A DNA stretch of 9,161 nucleotides from Desulfobacteraceae bacterium (GTDB taxonomy: Bacteria > Desulfobacterota > Desulfobacteria > Desulfobacterales > UBA11574). Location of the stretch: NCBI GenBank assembly GCA_030671225.1, contig DAOVAE010000031.1, positions 1 to 9,161 on the forward strand. The letters are read 5' to 3'. The position numbers and the translations under genes were made by a program. Position 1 is the stretch's first letter. Each line of letters starts with the position of its first letter. Under the pieces are notes generated by a model. The model was not told where the DNA came from. It was given only the letters and a program-made list of their open reading frames with translations, and did no database searches. Below, one piece after another: positions 1 to 7,392 of the stretch.

Positions 1-30
1 GGTCGGGACAGATAAAGTAATAAGTTTTAA

Positions 31-486
31 TTACTTATATATATCGAGAAATTGAACGTTCCTGATTAGCAACCTTTTTTTGACAATCTTAGCAATGCCT
101 TTTATAAATAAAAAGCCCATTTCGTAATCCTGAGAAAAGAGTATCTCCAAATCTTCTGTTTTCCAGGTGAAGAGCTTTGTATCCGTAAGGACCTTGGCGG
201 AAGTCGTGTAACTTTTCTCTTCAGTGTCCACTAAAGCAGAAAAACCTAACATCATACCGTTAGTAATATTGTCAATCAATATCCGGGTGCTGGAATTCTT
301 CTCAATCTCAAGCCCTACTTTCCCATCGATAACAGAATAGAGGCTCTTGGCATCATCTCCTTCATTGAAGATGTAATCACCGGCTCTATACTCATTTATG
401 CTGGTGATGGTTGCTAAATTCTCCAACATTGAGTCACTGAGATAACTTAACATATTTATTGATTTCAAGTCGTCTATACTGAACAT
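31..486 (-). CDS. Stand-alone cyclic-nucleotide-binding-domain (Crp-type sensor fold) protein, 151 aa
   Basis: This is a small cytoplasmic protein made almost entirely of a cNMP-binding beta-roll. Residues about 32-58 read YRAGDYIFNEGDDAKSLYSV followed by IDGKVGL, the classic first half of the fold. A second block around residues 78-108 (GMMLGFSALVD, then YTTSAKVLTDTKLF) fits the phosphate-binding-cassette region. The canonical Arg that binds the cyclic phosphate is not apparent: the RTA position reads like TTS. It may therefore bind another ligand or none. After the C-helix the protein ends, with no helix-turn-helix, so it is not a transcription factor by itself; such proteins usually act through a partner. 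I chose the ATG at 486 because a run of six G at 491-496 gives a Shine-Dalgarno; a TTG start four codons upstream would lie inside that run. It sits 310 bases past the Hdr operon and probably has its own leader. Family certain, function unknown. Confidence 0.82.
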   Translation of the reverse strand: MFSIDDLKSINMLSYLSDSMLENLATITSINEYRAGDYIFNEGDDAKSLYSVIDGKVGLEIEKNSSTRILIDNITNGMMLGFSALVDTEEKSYTTSAKVLTDTKLFTWKTEDLEILFSQDYEMGFLFIKGIAKIVKKRLLIRNVQFLDIYK

Positions 487-490
487 CTTT

Positions 491-496
491 CCCCCC
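491..496 (-). promoter_or_regulatory. Poly-G Shine-Dalgarno that fixes the start of the cNMP-domain gene
   Basis: On the minus strand the sequence reads GGGGGG-AAAG-ATG. The G run can pair with the CCUCC anti-Shine-Dalgarno through G-C and G-U pairs, and it lies 4 bases before the ATG at 486. This favours the ATG over the in-frame TTG at 496-498. Confidence 0.55.
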
Positions 497-561
497 AAGT
501 ATCTTAAATATGAAAATTCGTAATAGTGTAGTTCTTTGAAACAAATTGATTTCGAACGAGC

Positions 562-590
562 TTCAGGTATGATTAAATTCTATACCTGAA
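562..590 (-). promoter_or_regulatory. Perfect 9-bp inverted repeat in the leader of the cNMP-domain gene
   Basis: The arms TTCAGGTAT and ATACCTGAA are perfectly complementary and separated by 11 bases. The repeat lies about 76 bases upstream of the ATG at 486. No T-run follows on either side, so it does not look like an intrinsic terminator. It could be a protein-binding operator or a leader RNA hairpin. Symmetry alone cannot decide between these. Confidence 0.45.
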
Positions 591-612
591 ACGTTAATAT
601 TTTCAAAAAGCT

Positions 613-661
613 AAAGTGTTGCAAAAATTCTTTGTTTTCATGAAAAATTCCTTGCAACTTT
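613..661 (-). promoter_or_regulatory. Long imperfect stem-loop in the transcribed leader
   Basis: Read on the minus strand, TTGCAAGGAATTTTT at 657-643 folds on AAAGAATTTTTGCAA at 633-619. The result is 15 positions with one A-A mismatch, three G-U pairs and a 9-base loop. AAAG (661-658) and CTTT (616-613) extend the stem past a two-base bulge. The G-U pairs would be A-C mismatches in a plus-strand transcript, so the fold favours a minus-strand RNA. The hairpin includes an AAGGA and an ATG that would open a 12-codon reading frame (MKTKNFCNTLAF). It could be a cis-regulatory leader or the body of a small RNA. Confidence 0.4.
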
Positions 662-669
662 CTCGTGGG

Positions 670-718
670 ATTATGCAAATATCTTTATTTAATCGTCACA
701 ATGTAGCATTTATGTCAA
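670..718 (-). promoter_or_regulatory. Candidate promoter region for the cNMP-domain gene
   Basis: The minus strand carries a good -10-like CATAAT at 675-670. Transcription from it would start near 663, right at the foot of the long stem-loop. No good -35 sits 17 bases upstream. A consensus TTGACA is present at 718-713, but its best-spaced -10 (GATTAA after 18 bases) is poor. A TGTGA, which is half of a Crp-type site, lies at 699-695. The stretch is AT-rich and is the likely promoter zone, but I cannot name the exact elements. Confidence 0.3.
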
Positions 719-741
719 CAAGAAAATCGTATTAACAAAGT

Positions 742-766
742 AAAAAAAACCGCCCTAATGCGTAGG
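742..766 (-). terminator. Weak candidate intrinsic terminator after the FabK-like gene
   Basis: On the minus strand CCTA (766-763) and TAGG (757-754) form a short 4-bp stem. A GCGG follows, then eight T (749-742). It is placed correctly, about 30 bases past the stop of the FabK-like gene. The U-run is convincing but the stem is short, so this could also be chance. Confidence 0.3.
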
Positions 767-796
767 TAGAAAGAGATAAAAGAGGAATTTTTTACT

Positions 797-1813
797 TTAA
801 CTTTGATTAAATTTCCGATTTAGTCGTTGCAACTCTGCTTCAGCATCATTAACCATCTCGTCAATAATCTCTTTAATCGGTTTGATTTCATCAACCAGAC
901 CGACCGACTGACCGGCCATTAATGACCCTCTTTGGACATCACCGTCCACGGCGGCATTGCGTAGCGCACCGACCCAGAAATTTTCTACCTCATATTGAGC
1001 ATTCTGCTGGTCAATTAGCTTGTTTTCAAGTTTTTTCACCAGTTCAAGCTGAAGTTTATTAAAATCAAATGTACTTTCATTTTTCAATGCTCTTACAGGT
1101 ATTACGGGAAGTCGACTGTCAAACTGCGGCGTAGCTATTGCATCACGGGCCTTAGCTTTTTGAAATGCTGCTTTAAATTTTGAATGCGCCTTACATTCTT
1201 CCGCCATTACAAAACGTGTTCCCATCTGGATTCCTTTCGCACCCATCATTAACAGATGCGCCATCATTCGTCCGGTTGCAATTCCTCCGGCCACAAAAAT
1301 AGGTACACTATCCACTTCAAAAAGTATTTGTTGGAGAAGAACCGTCAGGGTAACCGGACCGATATGCCCGCCGGCTTCAGATCCTTCAAGCATGAGAGCG
1401 TCAGCGCCCATCTTGATCAGCCTGAGTGCAAGAGGAGTGGTCGGCGCAAAACATATAACTTTTGCTCCGGTATCTTTAACTTTTTTTATTTCAGGTTCTT
1501 TTGGGATAGAACCTGCAAACATAACAATTTCGAATTTCAAGTCACAGACAAGCTGGAGCTGTTCTTTATAAACAGGAGCAATAGTAATAAGATTTACCCC
1601 AAACGGTTTATCCGTATATTCTCGGGTTGCGATTATTTCCTTTTCTAAAAATTCAACCGGAGCATTACCACCTGCCAAAAATCCGAATCCTCCTGCCTCT
1701 CCAATGGCACCGATGAGCTTGAAGTCACTAACCCAGGTCATTGCACCACACATTATGGGGAATTTACAGCCCAAAAAACTTTGCCCTACATTAATAAATT
1801 TATTCAACAACAA
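797..1813 (-). CDS. FabK-like / nitronate monooxygenase family FMN-dependent TIM-barrel oxidoreductase, 338 aa
   Basis: This flavoprotein of the enoyl-ACP reductase II (FabK) / nitronate monooxygenase superfamily probably binds FMN in a TIM barrel. Hallmarks are an N-terminal FPIMCGAMTWVSD block (residues 18-30), GEAGGFGFLAGGNAP (38-52), EGSEAGGHIGP (143-153) with the presumed catalytic His150, FVAGGIATGR (173-182) and GIQMGTRFVMAEEC (194-207). The EAGGHIG form and the C-terminal VDEIKPIKEII segment are closer to FabK than to class I nitronate monooxygenases, whose motif is GGHRG. FabK would reduce trans-2-enoyl-ACP in fatty-acid synthesis, but the family holds many enzymes of unknown substrate, so the reaction is not assigned. 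The start is TTG at 1813, with AGGA at 1826-1823; the next Met lies inside the conserved core. It is last in the Hdr operon, 72 bases after cysteine synthase with no clear terminator between. Confidence 0.85.
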   Translation of the reverse strand: MLLNKFINVGQSFLGCKFPIMCGAMTWVSDFKLIGAIGEAGGFGFLAGGNAPVEFLEKEIIATREYTDKPFGVNLITIAPVYKEQLQLVCDLKFEIVMFAGSIPKEPEIKKVKDTGAKVICFAPTTPLALRLIKMGADALMLEGSEAGGHIGPVTLTVLLQQILFEVDSVPIFVAGGIATGRMMAHLLMMGAKGIQMGTRFVMAEECKAHSKFKAAFQKAKARDAIATPQFDSRLPVIPVRALKNESTFDFNKLQLELVKKLENKLIDQQNAQYEVENFWVGALRNAAVDGDVQRGSLMAGQSVGLVDEIKPIKEIIDEMVNDAEAELQRLNRKFNQS

Positions 1814-1885
1814 AATTATATTTCCTAAGTAAAGTATCCCGGCCCATAGGATCAGGTTTTTAATGACTAAATAAAATTTTTTTCT

Positions 1886-2803
1886 TTAGGACTCAATCAA
1901 ATCAGTACTCAAATAGCGCTCACCCGTGTCAGGCAGGATAACGACGATCTGCTTCCCCCGGTTTTCGGGTCGCCCGGCCAACTCGAGCGCTGCACACATA
2001 GCAGCACCGGATGATATCCCGCACAAAATCCCTTCTGATGCTGCCAGTTCCCGGGCGCTTTGAAAGGCCTGTTCATTAGTGACGGTAATTATTTCGTCTA
2101 TAATTTCAGTATTTAAAACATCAGGAACAAATCCTGCGCCGATGCCCTGGATTTTGTGAGGACCGGCCTGGCCTCCGGAAAGAACAGGTGAATCGGCAGG
2201 TTCAACAGCAACGGCCTTAAAAGATGGTTTCCGAGCCTTGATAACCTCGGATACACCGGTAATGGTGCCGCCGGTACCCACCCCTGAAACTACTATATCG
2301 ACTTTCCCGTCTGTGTCGTTCCAGATCTCCTCGGCCGTAGTCTTTCGATGAATCTCAGGATTGGCCGGATTGGAAAACTGATCAGGCATAAAGGAGTTTT
2401 TTTTATTTTTCAGGATCTCTTTTGCTTTGGCAATAGATCCTTTCATCCCATTAGCTCCCGGCGTTAACACAAGCTGAGCGCCCAAGTGTTTTAAGAGTTT
2501 TCTTCTCTCTATACTCATCGTATCAGGCATGGTTAAAACAAGCTTATAATTTTTAGCCGCGCAGACAAAAGCCAGGGCGAGCCCTGTATTTCCACTGGTG
2601 GGCTCCACAATAGTTGTTTCGGTGTTTATCAGTCCTTTTTTTTCAGCTGCTTCAATCATTGAAATACCTATTCGATCCTTAACACTCCCCAGTGGGTTGA
2701 AAAACTCGAACTTGGCAAGAATTTCAGCTTCGAGTTCACTGCCGATGGTATTGAGACGAATCAGCGGTGTAGATCCTATGGTTGAATTTATATCTTTTAA
2801 CAT
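1886..2803 (-). CDS. cysK: Cysteine synthase A (O-acetylserine sulfhydrylase), PLP-dependent, 305 aa
   Basis: It makes L-cysteine from O-acetylserine and sulfide, the final step of sulfide assimilation, in the cytoplasm. The sequence is a full-length fold-type II PLP enzyme. PLP-binding Lys42 lies in [11 protein letters not shown] (36-46), the substrate loop is PTSGNTG (68-74), the PLP-phosphate loop is SGVGTGGT (173-180), the [12 protein letters not shown] block is at 216-227 and the pyridine-nitrogen Ser lies in ISSGA (263-267). No catalytic residue is missing. Length is typical for CysK, and there is no N-terminal heme region or C-terminal CBS domain as in cystathionine beta-synthase. The ATG at 2803 follows a strong GGGGGA (2816-2811) at 7 bases. 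It begins 29 bases after hdrA ends, so the two are almost certainly co-transcribed. A related enzyme such as O-phosphoserine or S-sulfocysteine synthase cannot be excluded from sequence alone. Confidence 0.93.
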   Translation of the reverse strand: MLKDINSTIGSTPLIRLNTIGSELEAEILAKFEFFNPLGSVKDRIGISMIEAAEKKGLINTETTIVEPTSGNTGLALAFVCAAKNYKLVLTMPDTMSIERRKLLKHLGAQLVLTPGANGMKGSIAKAKEILKNKKNSFMPDQFSNPANPEIHRKTTAEEIWNDTDGKVDIVVSGVGTGGTITGVSEVIKARKPSFKAVAVEPADSPVLSGGQAGPHKIQGIGAGFVPDVLNTEIIDEIITVTNEQAFQSARELAASEGILCGISSGAAMCAALELAGRPENRGKQIVVILPDTGERYLSTDLIES

Positions 2804-2832
2804 TTTATTGTCCCCCTATTTAATTCCCAGTT

Positions 2833-5800
2833 TTAATTTTCAATTTCAAGAGCCGATTCAAGCAGGGCATCGATTTTAGCAAGTAGCTGATCATCGGTGC
2901 AGTGCTTTAATGCAATTGCCTTTGCAGGACATTCTGAAGCACAAATACCACATCCCATACATGCCGACGGAGGAATTTGAGATACACCTTCTTCATTAAT
3001 AAACGGCGCACCATAAGGGCATATTTTGACACAAACCAGACATGCTGCACATTCATCGGGTTGAACTTCAGCTACTGCCGCTGAAGTCGTCATCTCCTCT
3101 TGGCAGATGACTTTCATGGCCTGTTGCCCGGCACTTTTGGCCATTGTTACGGCCTCTTCAACAAACCTGGGACTGTGGGCCGATCCGGCCAGGAAAATTC
3201 CGGACGTGGCAAATTCCACCGGCTTTAATTTTACATGTGCTTCCAGGAAAAAACCCTCATCAGTAGTAGGAAGTTTAAGGAGGCGGGCGATCTGTTTTGC
3301 GCCTTCATCAGGCCGAATTCCGGAACTTAAAACTATCAAATCGGGCTCAACACGAAAGTTTTCATGCGAGCTTCGATCTGTAAAATCCACGATCAGTTGG
3401 CCGTTTTCATCATAAACTTTCGGTTTTTCTTCAGGGACATACCGGAAAAAGAGAACCCCTTTTTGCCTTGCTTTTAAATAATAAAGTTCTTTGAATCCAA
3501 AGGTTCTTAAATCTCGATACAAAACAACGATCTGAGCACCGGGATTCATCTCTTTCAACTTGATACTGTTTTTCACGGCCGCGGCACAACATACCCGACT
3601 GCAATAGAGAAAATCCGGCTCCCGTGATCCAACACACTGGATCATCACAATCCTTTTGAGCCGACGTGTCCATAACGGATCTTCCATAAGGCGTTTTGCA
3701 AACTCGATCTGGGTAAGAATCCGTTCATCCTGTCCATAAAGATATTCATCGGGCTCATACGGCCGGCCGCCGGTGGCCGCAATTACAGCTCCATACTGAA
3801 TATTTATTGGTTCCCCCTTTTTTTGAACGGTTCCATGGAATGCTCCCAAATGTCCTGCATGGGATATGAGCCTGCTCTTTAAATAAACCGAAATCTTTGG
3901 GTGATGGGTCACCCTTTCTATTAGATAACGGATCAATCTTGAAGGAGAGTTTCCTTCAAGTGTAAATTTTATATTTCCGGCAAAACCGCCCAGCCGGTCG
4001 TTTTTCTCCACAAGGTGCACGTGAAACCCCTGGTCCGCAATGGTTAAAGCAGCGGTCATGCCGGCCACACCGCCGCCGATAACAAGCCCTTCATTAACCA
4101 CAGGGTATGATTTTTCATACAGCGGTTCCAACTGGACCGCCCGTGACACACTTGCTCGAATAAGTTCTTTCGACTTTTCAGTAGCCTTTTCAGGGTCATT
4201 TCCATGGACCCAGGAACACTGATCCCTGATACTTGCCATCTCAAACAAATAGGGGTTTAAACCCGCCTCACGCAGAGTATCCTGGAACAAAGGTTCATGT
4301 GTATTTGGCGAGCATGCCGCTACCACTATGCGGTTAAGATTTTGCTCCTTAATCAGTTCGACAATTGCTTGCTGGGTTTCTGTGGAGCAAGTGAACATAA
4401 AATCGGTGGCATAAGACACGTTAGGAAGTTTTTTCACGTATTCAAGGACTTTTTGAATATCCACAACACCGGCGATATTGGTCCCGCAATGGCAAACCAG
4501 CACTCCCACCCGGGGCGTTTTATCGACCGGCATTTCATCCGAGATTTTTTCAACGATAATTTCGGAATTTCTTGCAGAACTAATTAAAATTGAAGCCTCG
4601 GCTGCTGCAGCTCCGGCTTGGATTACAGTTTCAGGTATATCTTTAGGAGATTCAATGCCGCCGCACACAAAAATGCCTGGCCTGGAAGTGGTTACCGGTT
4701 CATCAAATTCCGTGGTTAAAAACCCATAAGGATTTGTGACAAGACCAAACTGTTTAGTAAGGTCGATAAAGTCATCCGACGGCTTAAAACCGCTCGACAG
4801 AACCACCAGATCGTATTCTTCCTCCTTTTTACAATTTAAATGATGATCAAACGTTTCGATGATCAAATTGTCATTTTCAGGATTCAAGTAAACCTGAGAA
4901 ATCATGGATCGCCTGTATCGCACTCCGTGCCGGGAGCGAGCTCGCTCAATATAGTCGTCAAATCCTTTACCGTGGGCACGGATATCAATGAAAAAAATGG
5001 TCGCTTCGGTATCCGGTTCATGGCTGCGCGTTAATACGGCCTGTTTTGCAGCGTGCATACAGCAAACCGAAGAACAAAAGGGCCTGTTTCGGGCCGGATC
5101 CCGTGACATGGCACATTGAATCCAGGCGATTTTCCGGGGAACTTTTTCATCAGACGGGCGACGTAGATGTCCTCCATAGGGTCCGGTGGCCGATAGCATC
5201 CGTTCATACTGCAAGGACGTTACAACGTTCCGATATCTCCCGTAACCGAATTCTCCCTCTTTAACCGTTAAAGCCGGTACAAAACCTGTTGATATTACAA
5301 CCGCACCGGCATCTATTTGCAAGATTTCAGATTTCTGATCGAATTCAACGGCCTGGGCAGGACATATTTTTTTGCAGATGCCACATTTCCCGTTATTTAA
5401 ATAAATGCAGTTTTCGGCATCCAGTGCGTATTTTAAAGGAACAGCCTGGGGAAATGTGAGAAAAGCAGCCTTGCGGATTCCCAGTTCCCCGTTAAACGGA
5501 TCGGGTACTTTTTGAGGACATTTTTCAGCACATTTTCCGCATGAGATGCATTTTTCTTCATTGATATATCGGGGTTGTTTTTCAATCCGTGCGGCAAATC
5601 GCCCGGGGCCTCCATTTAGCTCCAAGATACGGCTTAAAGTAAGAATCTCGATATTCGCATGGCCGGCCACCTGTACCAGTTTGGGAGAAAACATGCAGGT
5701 TGAACAATCATTAGTGGGAAAGGTTTTGTCCAGGCGTGCCATTGTCCCGCCCAGAGTATGCGATTTTTCAATAAGATAAACATAAAAACCGGTGTCCGCC

Positions 5801-5883
5801 AGATCAAGGGCACACTGGATGCCGCCTATGCCTCCACCGACAACAATAACTTTCCCAACCGGACTATTAAGATAAGATTCCAT
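2833..5883 (-). CDS. hdrA: HdrA-like electron-transfer flavoprotein with duplicated FAD modules, 1016 aa
   Basis: This is the flavin/Fe-S hub of a heterodisulfide-reductase-like complex. Visible modules in order: FAD motif GGGIGG (16-21) with E39; TFPTNDCSTCM (54-64), typical of HdrA; an inserted ferredoxin with C112/115/118/122 and C159/167/170/174; rest of the first thioredoxin-reductase-like fold with C257, C270, C274, C275; a canonical HdrA N-terminal domain from about 457 (VCHCGTN; C464, C466, C499, C524, C556); a second FAD motif GGGVAG (603-608) with E626; C750, C761, C765, C766; and a C-terminal ferredoxin with C945/948/951/955 and C975/978/981/985. Single-module HdrA proteins are about 650 residues, so this is a tandem version, with potential for two FADs and up to about seven [4Fe-4S] clusters. 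The second FAD module lacks both the TFPTNDCS motif and an inserted ferredoxin. Translation starts 5 bases after hdrB with little Shine-Dalgarno, suggesting coupling. No transmembrane segment is seen. Confidence 0.92.
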   Translation of the reverse strand: MESYLNSPVGKVIVVGGGIGGIQCALDLADTGFYVYLIEKSHTLGGTMARLDKTFPTNDCSTCMFSPKLVQVAGHANIEILTLSRILELNGGPGRFAARIEKQPRYINEEKCISCGKCAEKCPQKVPDPFNGELGIRKAAFLTFPQAVPLKYALDAENCIYLNNGKCGICKKICPAQAVEFDQKSEILQIDAGAVVISTGFVPALTVKEGEFGYGRYRNVVTSLQYERMLSATGPYGGHLRRPSDEKVPRKIAWIQCAMSRDPARNRPFCSSVCCMHAAKQAVLTRSHEPDTEATIFFIDIRAHGKGFDDYIERARSRHGVRYRRSMISQVYLNPENDNLIIETFDHHLNCKKEEEYDLVVLSSGFKPSDDFIDLTKQFGLVTNPYGFLTTEFDEPVTTSRPGIFVCGGIESPKDIPETVIQAGAAAAEASILISSARNSEIIVEKISDEMPVDKTPRVGVLVCHCGTNIAGVVDIQKVLEYVKKLPNVSYATDFMFTCSTETQQAIVELIKEQNLNRIVVAACSPNTHEPLFQDTLREAGLNPYLFEMASIRDQCSWVHGNDPEKATEKSKELIRASVSRAVQLEPLYEKSYPVVNEGLVIGGGVAGMTAALTIADQGFHVHLVEKNDRLGGFAGNIKFTLEGNSPSRLIRYLIERVTHHPKISVYLKSRLISHAGHLGAFHGTVQKKGEPINIQYGAVIAATGGRPYEPDEYLYGQDERILTQIEFAKRLMEDPLWTRRLKRIVMIQCVGSREPDFLYCSRVCCAAAVKNSIKLKEMNPGAQIVVLYRDLRTFGFKELYYLKARQKGVLFFRYVPEEKPKVYDENGQLIVDFTDRSSHENFRVEPDLIVLSSGIRPDEGAKQIARLLKLPTTDEGFFLEAHVKLKPVEFATSGIFLAGSAHSPRFVEEAVTMAKSAGQQAMKVICQEEMTTSAAVAEVQPDECAACLVCVKICPYGAPFINEEGVSQIPPSACMGCGICASECPAKAIALKHCTDDQLLAKIDALLESALEIEN

Positions 5884-5888
5884 AATTA

Positions 5889-6722
5889 TTACAATAATCT
5901 TTTTGCCTTTAACAGAGATACAGGATCGGCAAAATGCATCTTAAACAATTTTGAGGCCCCACTTTCCATAAAACTTAAACGGAGCAATTCCGTAAAATAA
6001 AATACCGGAGTGCATCTATCAGATCTATCTTTCTGGATAATATCAAGATTGGACTGACACAAAGGACATGAAACCACAATGGCTTCCGCCCCGGCCTGCT
6101 GCGCTTTCTGCAAAATTCTTCTTGTGAGCGATTCTTGGATCTCCCTTCGGGCTATACCGATGCTTGCGCCGCAACATGTTGACTTATAAGACCAATCTAT
6201 GACTTGGGCACCTGTTGTAGCGATAATGCGATCCAAGGTTTGGGGGTTCTCATAATCTGTATAACCGGTGATTTTCGGAGGGCGAACCATCTGACACCCA
6301 TAATAGCAAACTACTCTAAGTCCATTTAAAGGTTTCAAAACCCGTTTTTTTATCGATTTAATCATTGAAGGTTCTGCCATAAACCGTGTCATATCATGAA
6401 CCCGTAATTCTCCTGTAACATGCCAGGGGATATCAAAAACTTTTTTCCTGATCATATTCTGGGAAAACCGTAGACGGTTGAAACACATGGCACACGGAGA
6501 AACAATGTCAAGTCCCATTTTCTCAGCAACGGCCAGATTCCTGGCTGGCAGAACCACCGACATCGTCTGACTCAGGCTGTGGGCCGCCGTTGCTCCGCAA
6601 CAGGACCAATCTTCTATTTCAACCAAGTCAATGCCCAGGTCCCTGAAGACCGTATCGATCGACCGTGCATAATCGTTTGCCATCCCTTCCAGTGAACATC
6701 CTGGGTAAAAAGATAATCTCAT
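5889..6722 (-). CDS. hdrB: HdrB-like subunit with two CCG cysteine-rich domains, 277 aa
   Basis: HdrB is the catalytic subunit of heterodisulfide-reductase-type complexes. In methanogens its two noncubane [4Fe-4S] clusters cleave a disulfide substrate. Both CCG motifs are intact here. The first is C9, C41-C42-G, C77 and C80 (CX31CCX34CXXC). The second is C143, C183-C184-G, C219 and C222 (CX39CCX34CXXC), with an extra C139. The length matches single-chain HdrB rather than a fused HdrCB or HdrD. The protein looks soluble. The substrate is not CoM-CoB in a bacterium; a DsrC-type or other cytoplasmic disulfide is possible, which is inference. The ATG at 6722 overlaps the hdrC stop by one base (TAATG) and has GGAGAG 8 bases upstream. 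hdrA follows 5 bases after its stop. Confidence 0.94.
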   Translation of the reverse strand: MRLSFYPGCSLEGMANDYARSIDTVFRDLGIDLVEIEDWSCCGATAAHSLSQTMSVVLPARNLAVAEKMGLDIVSPCAMCFNRLRFSQNMIRKKVFDIPWHVTGELRVHDMTRFMAEPSMIKSIKKRVLKPLNGLRVVCYYGCQMVRPPKITGYTDYENPQTLDRIIATTGAQVIDWSYKSTCCGASIGIARREIQESLTRRILQKAQQAGAEAIVVSCPLCQSNLDIIQKDRSDRCTPVFYFTELLRLSFMESGASKLFKMHFADPVSLLKAKRLL

Positions 6723-7357
6723 TAAACGATCTCTCCGCGTGTTTGACTATAGGCTTTTTTAATTTCCTTGATCGCCCTGAACTTAGGCGTGAATAATTTT
6801 AGCCTCCCTTTACGCAACAGAGCCATGCCTAAAAGAAGATCTTCTTTTAAAATATTGTTTTTTATCCTTTCATGCAAAATATCCGGCTTTAAATAATAAG
6901 CGTTCATCAACCTTAATTCGTTTATTCTGCCGGACTTTCTTAGCACTTCAAGAAAGGTTTGATGAAATACGGCCAGACTCTTTTCTTTCGGCGTTATGGA
7001 CGAATGTACCGCCATGTTGCGCAAATGATGAATGATTTCCGCAACATCCACTTCATTGGGGCAATAGGTTGTACACATTTCACATGACAAACATATCCAA
7101 ATGGTTGATGATTTTAGCAAGTCTTCGCGCCATCCCAATTGAACATAACGGATTGCCTGGTGAGGTTTAATATCCATAAAATGACTGACAGGGCAGGCAT
7201 TGGTACAGCGTTCGCATTGATAACATGCCGAAATATTCACACCTGTTTCACCCTGCATTCTGTTAAGAAAGAAATCTCCCCTGTCGCCGATCAACTTTCT
7301 TTTTTTGCCCGGCACATGTTCATGTGCTTGGTTCAGACCCGAAATAATATTTTGCAT
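6722..7357 (-). CDS. hdrC: HdrC-like ferredoxin subunit, 211 aa
   Basis: This is the electron-wiring subunit expected to pass electrons from HdrA to HdrB through two [4Fe-4S] clusters. The cluster motifs are CYQCERCTNACP (C45, C48, C51, C55) and CLSCEMCTTYCP (C89, C92, C95, C99), each CX2CX2CX3CP. A helical C-terminal half follows, with HHLRNMAV and a basic tail. About 40 residues precede the first cysteine, somewhat more than usual, and they are basic and hydrophilic. No membrane segment is visible, which argues for a soluble HdrC rather than a DsrK- or HdrE-linked membrane complex. The ATG at 7357 has GAGG 7 bases upstream. It is the first gene of the operon, with 307 bases of upstream noncoding sequence holding candidate control sites. 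Confidence 0.93.
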   Translation of the reverse strand: MQNIISGLNQAHEHVPGKKRKLIGDRGDFFLNRMQGETGVNISACYQCERCTNACPVSHFMDIKPHQAIRYVQLGWREDLLKSSTIWICLSCEMCTTYCPNEVDVAEIIHHLRNMAVHSSITPKEKSLAVFHQTFLEVLRKSGRINELRLMNAYYLKPDILHERIKNNILKEDLLLGMALLRKGRLKLFTPKFRAIKEIKKAYSQTRGEIV

Positions 7358-7392
7358 GATTTTACCTCAAATTTTGCTCACTTTAGCTCGCT

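Noticed and set aside
487..498. TTG start that would add four residues to the cNMP-domain protein
   Set aside because: The added codons (Met-Gly-Gly-Lys) are just the G-rich ribosome site read as protein; the ATG at 486 is better.
649..675. CCCACG followed by TTGCA on the minus strand, resembling a sigma-54 site
   Set aside because: There is no GG at the -24 position, and the GC lies two bases too far. The TTGCA belongs to the leader hairpin.
1256..1648. 130-codon plus-strand frame
   Set aside because: It lies wholly opposite the conserved core of the FabK-like gene. Its translation is rich in Arg, His, Ser and aromatic residues with no domain, as expected of an antisense shadow.
1814..1885. 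Possible terminator between cysK and the FabK-like gene
   Set aside because: The only pairing I found is a 4-bp ATCC/GGAT stem with no proper T-run after it, so I treat the genes as co-transcribed.
5758..6000. 80-codon plus-strand frame across the hdrA/hdrB junction
   Set aside because: It is antisense to two strongly supported genes, with no motif or ribosome site.
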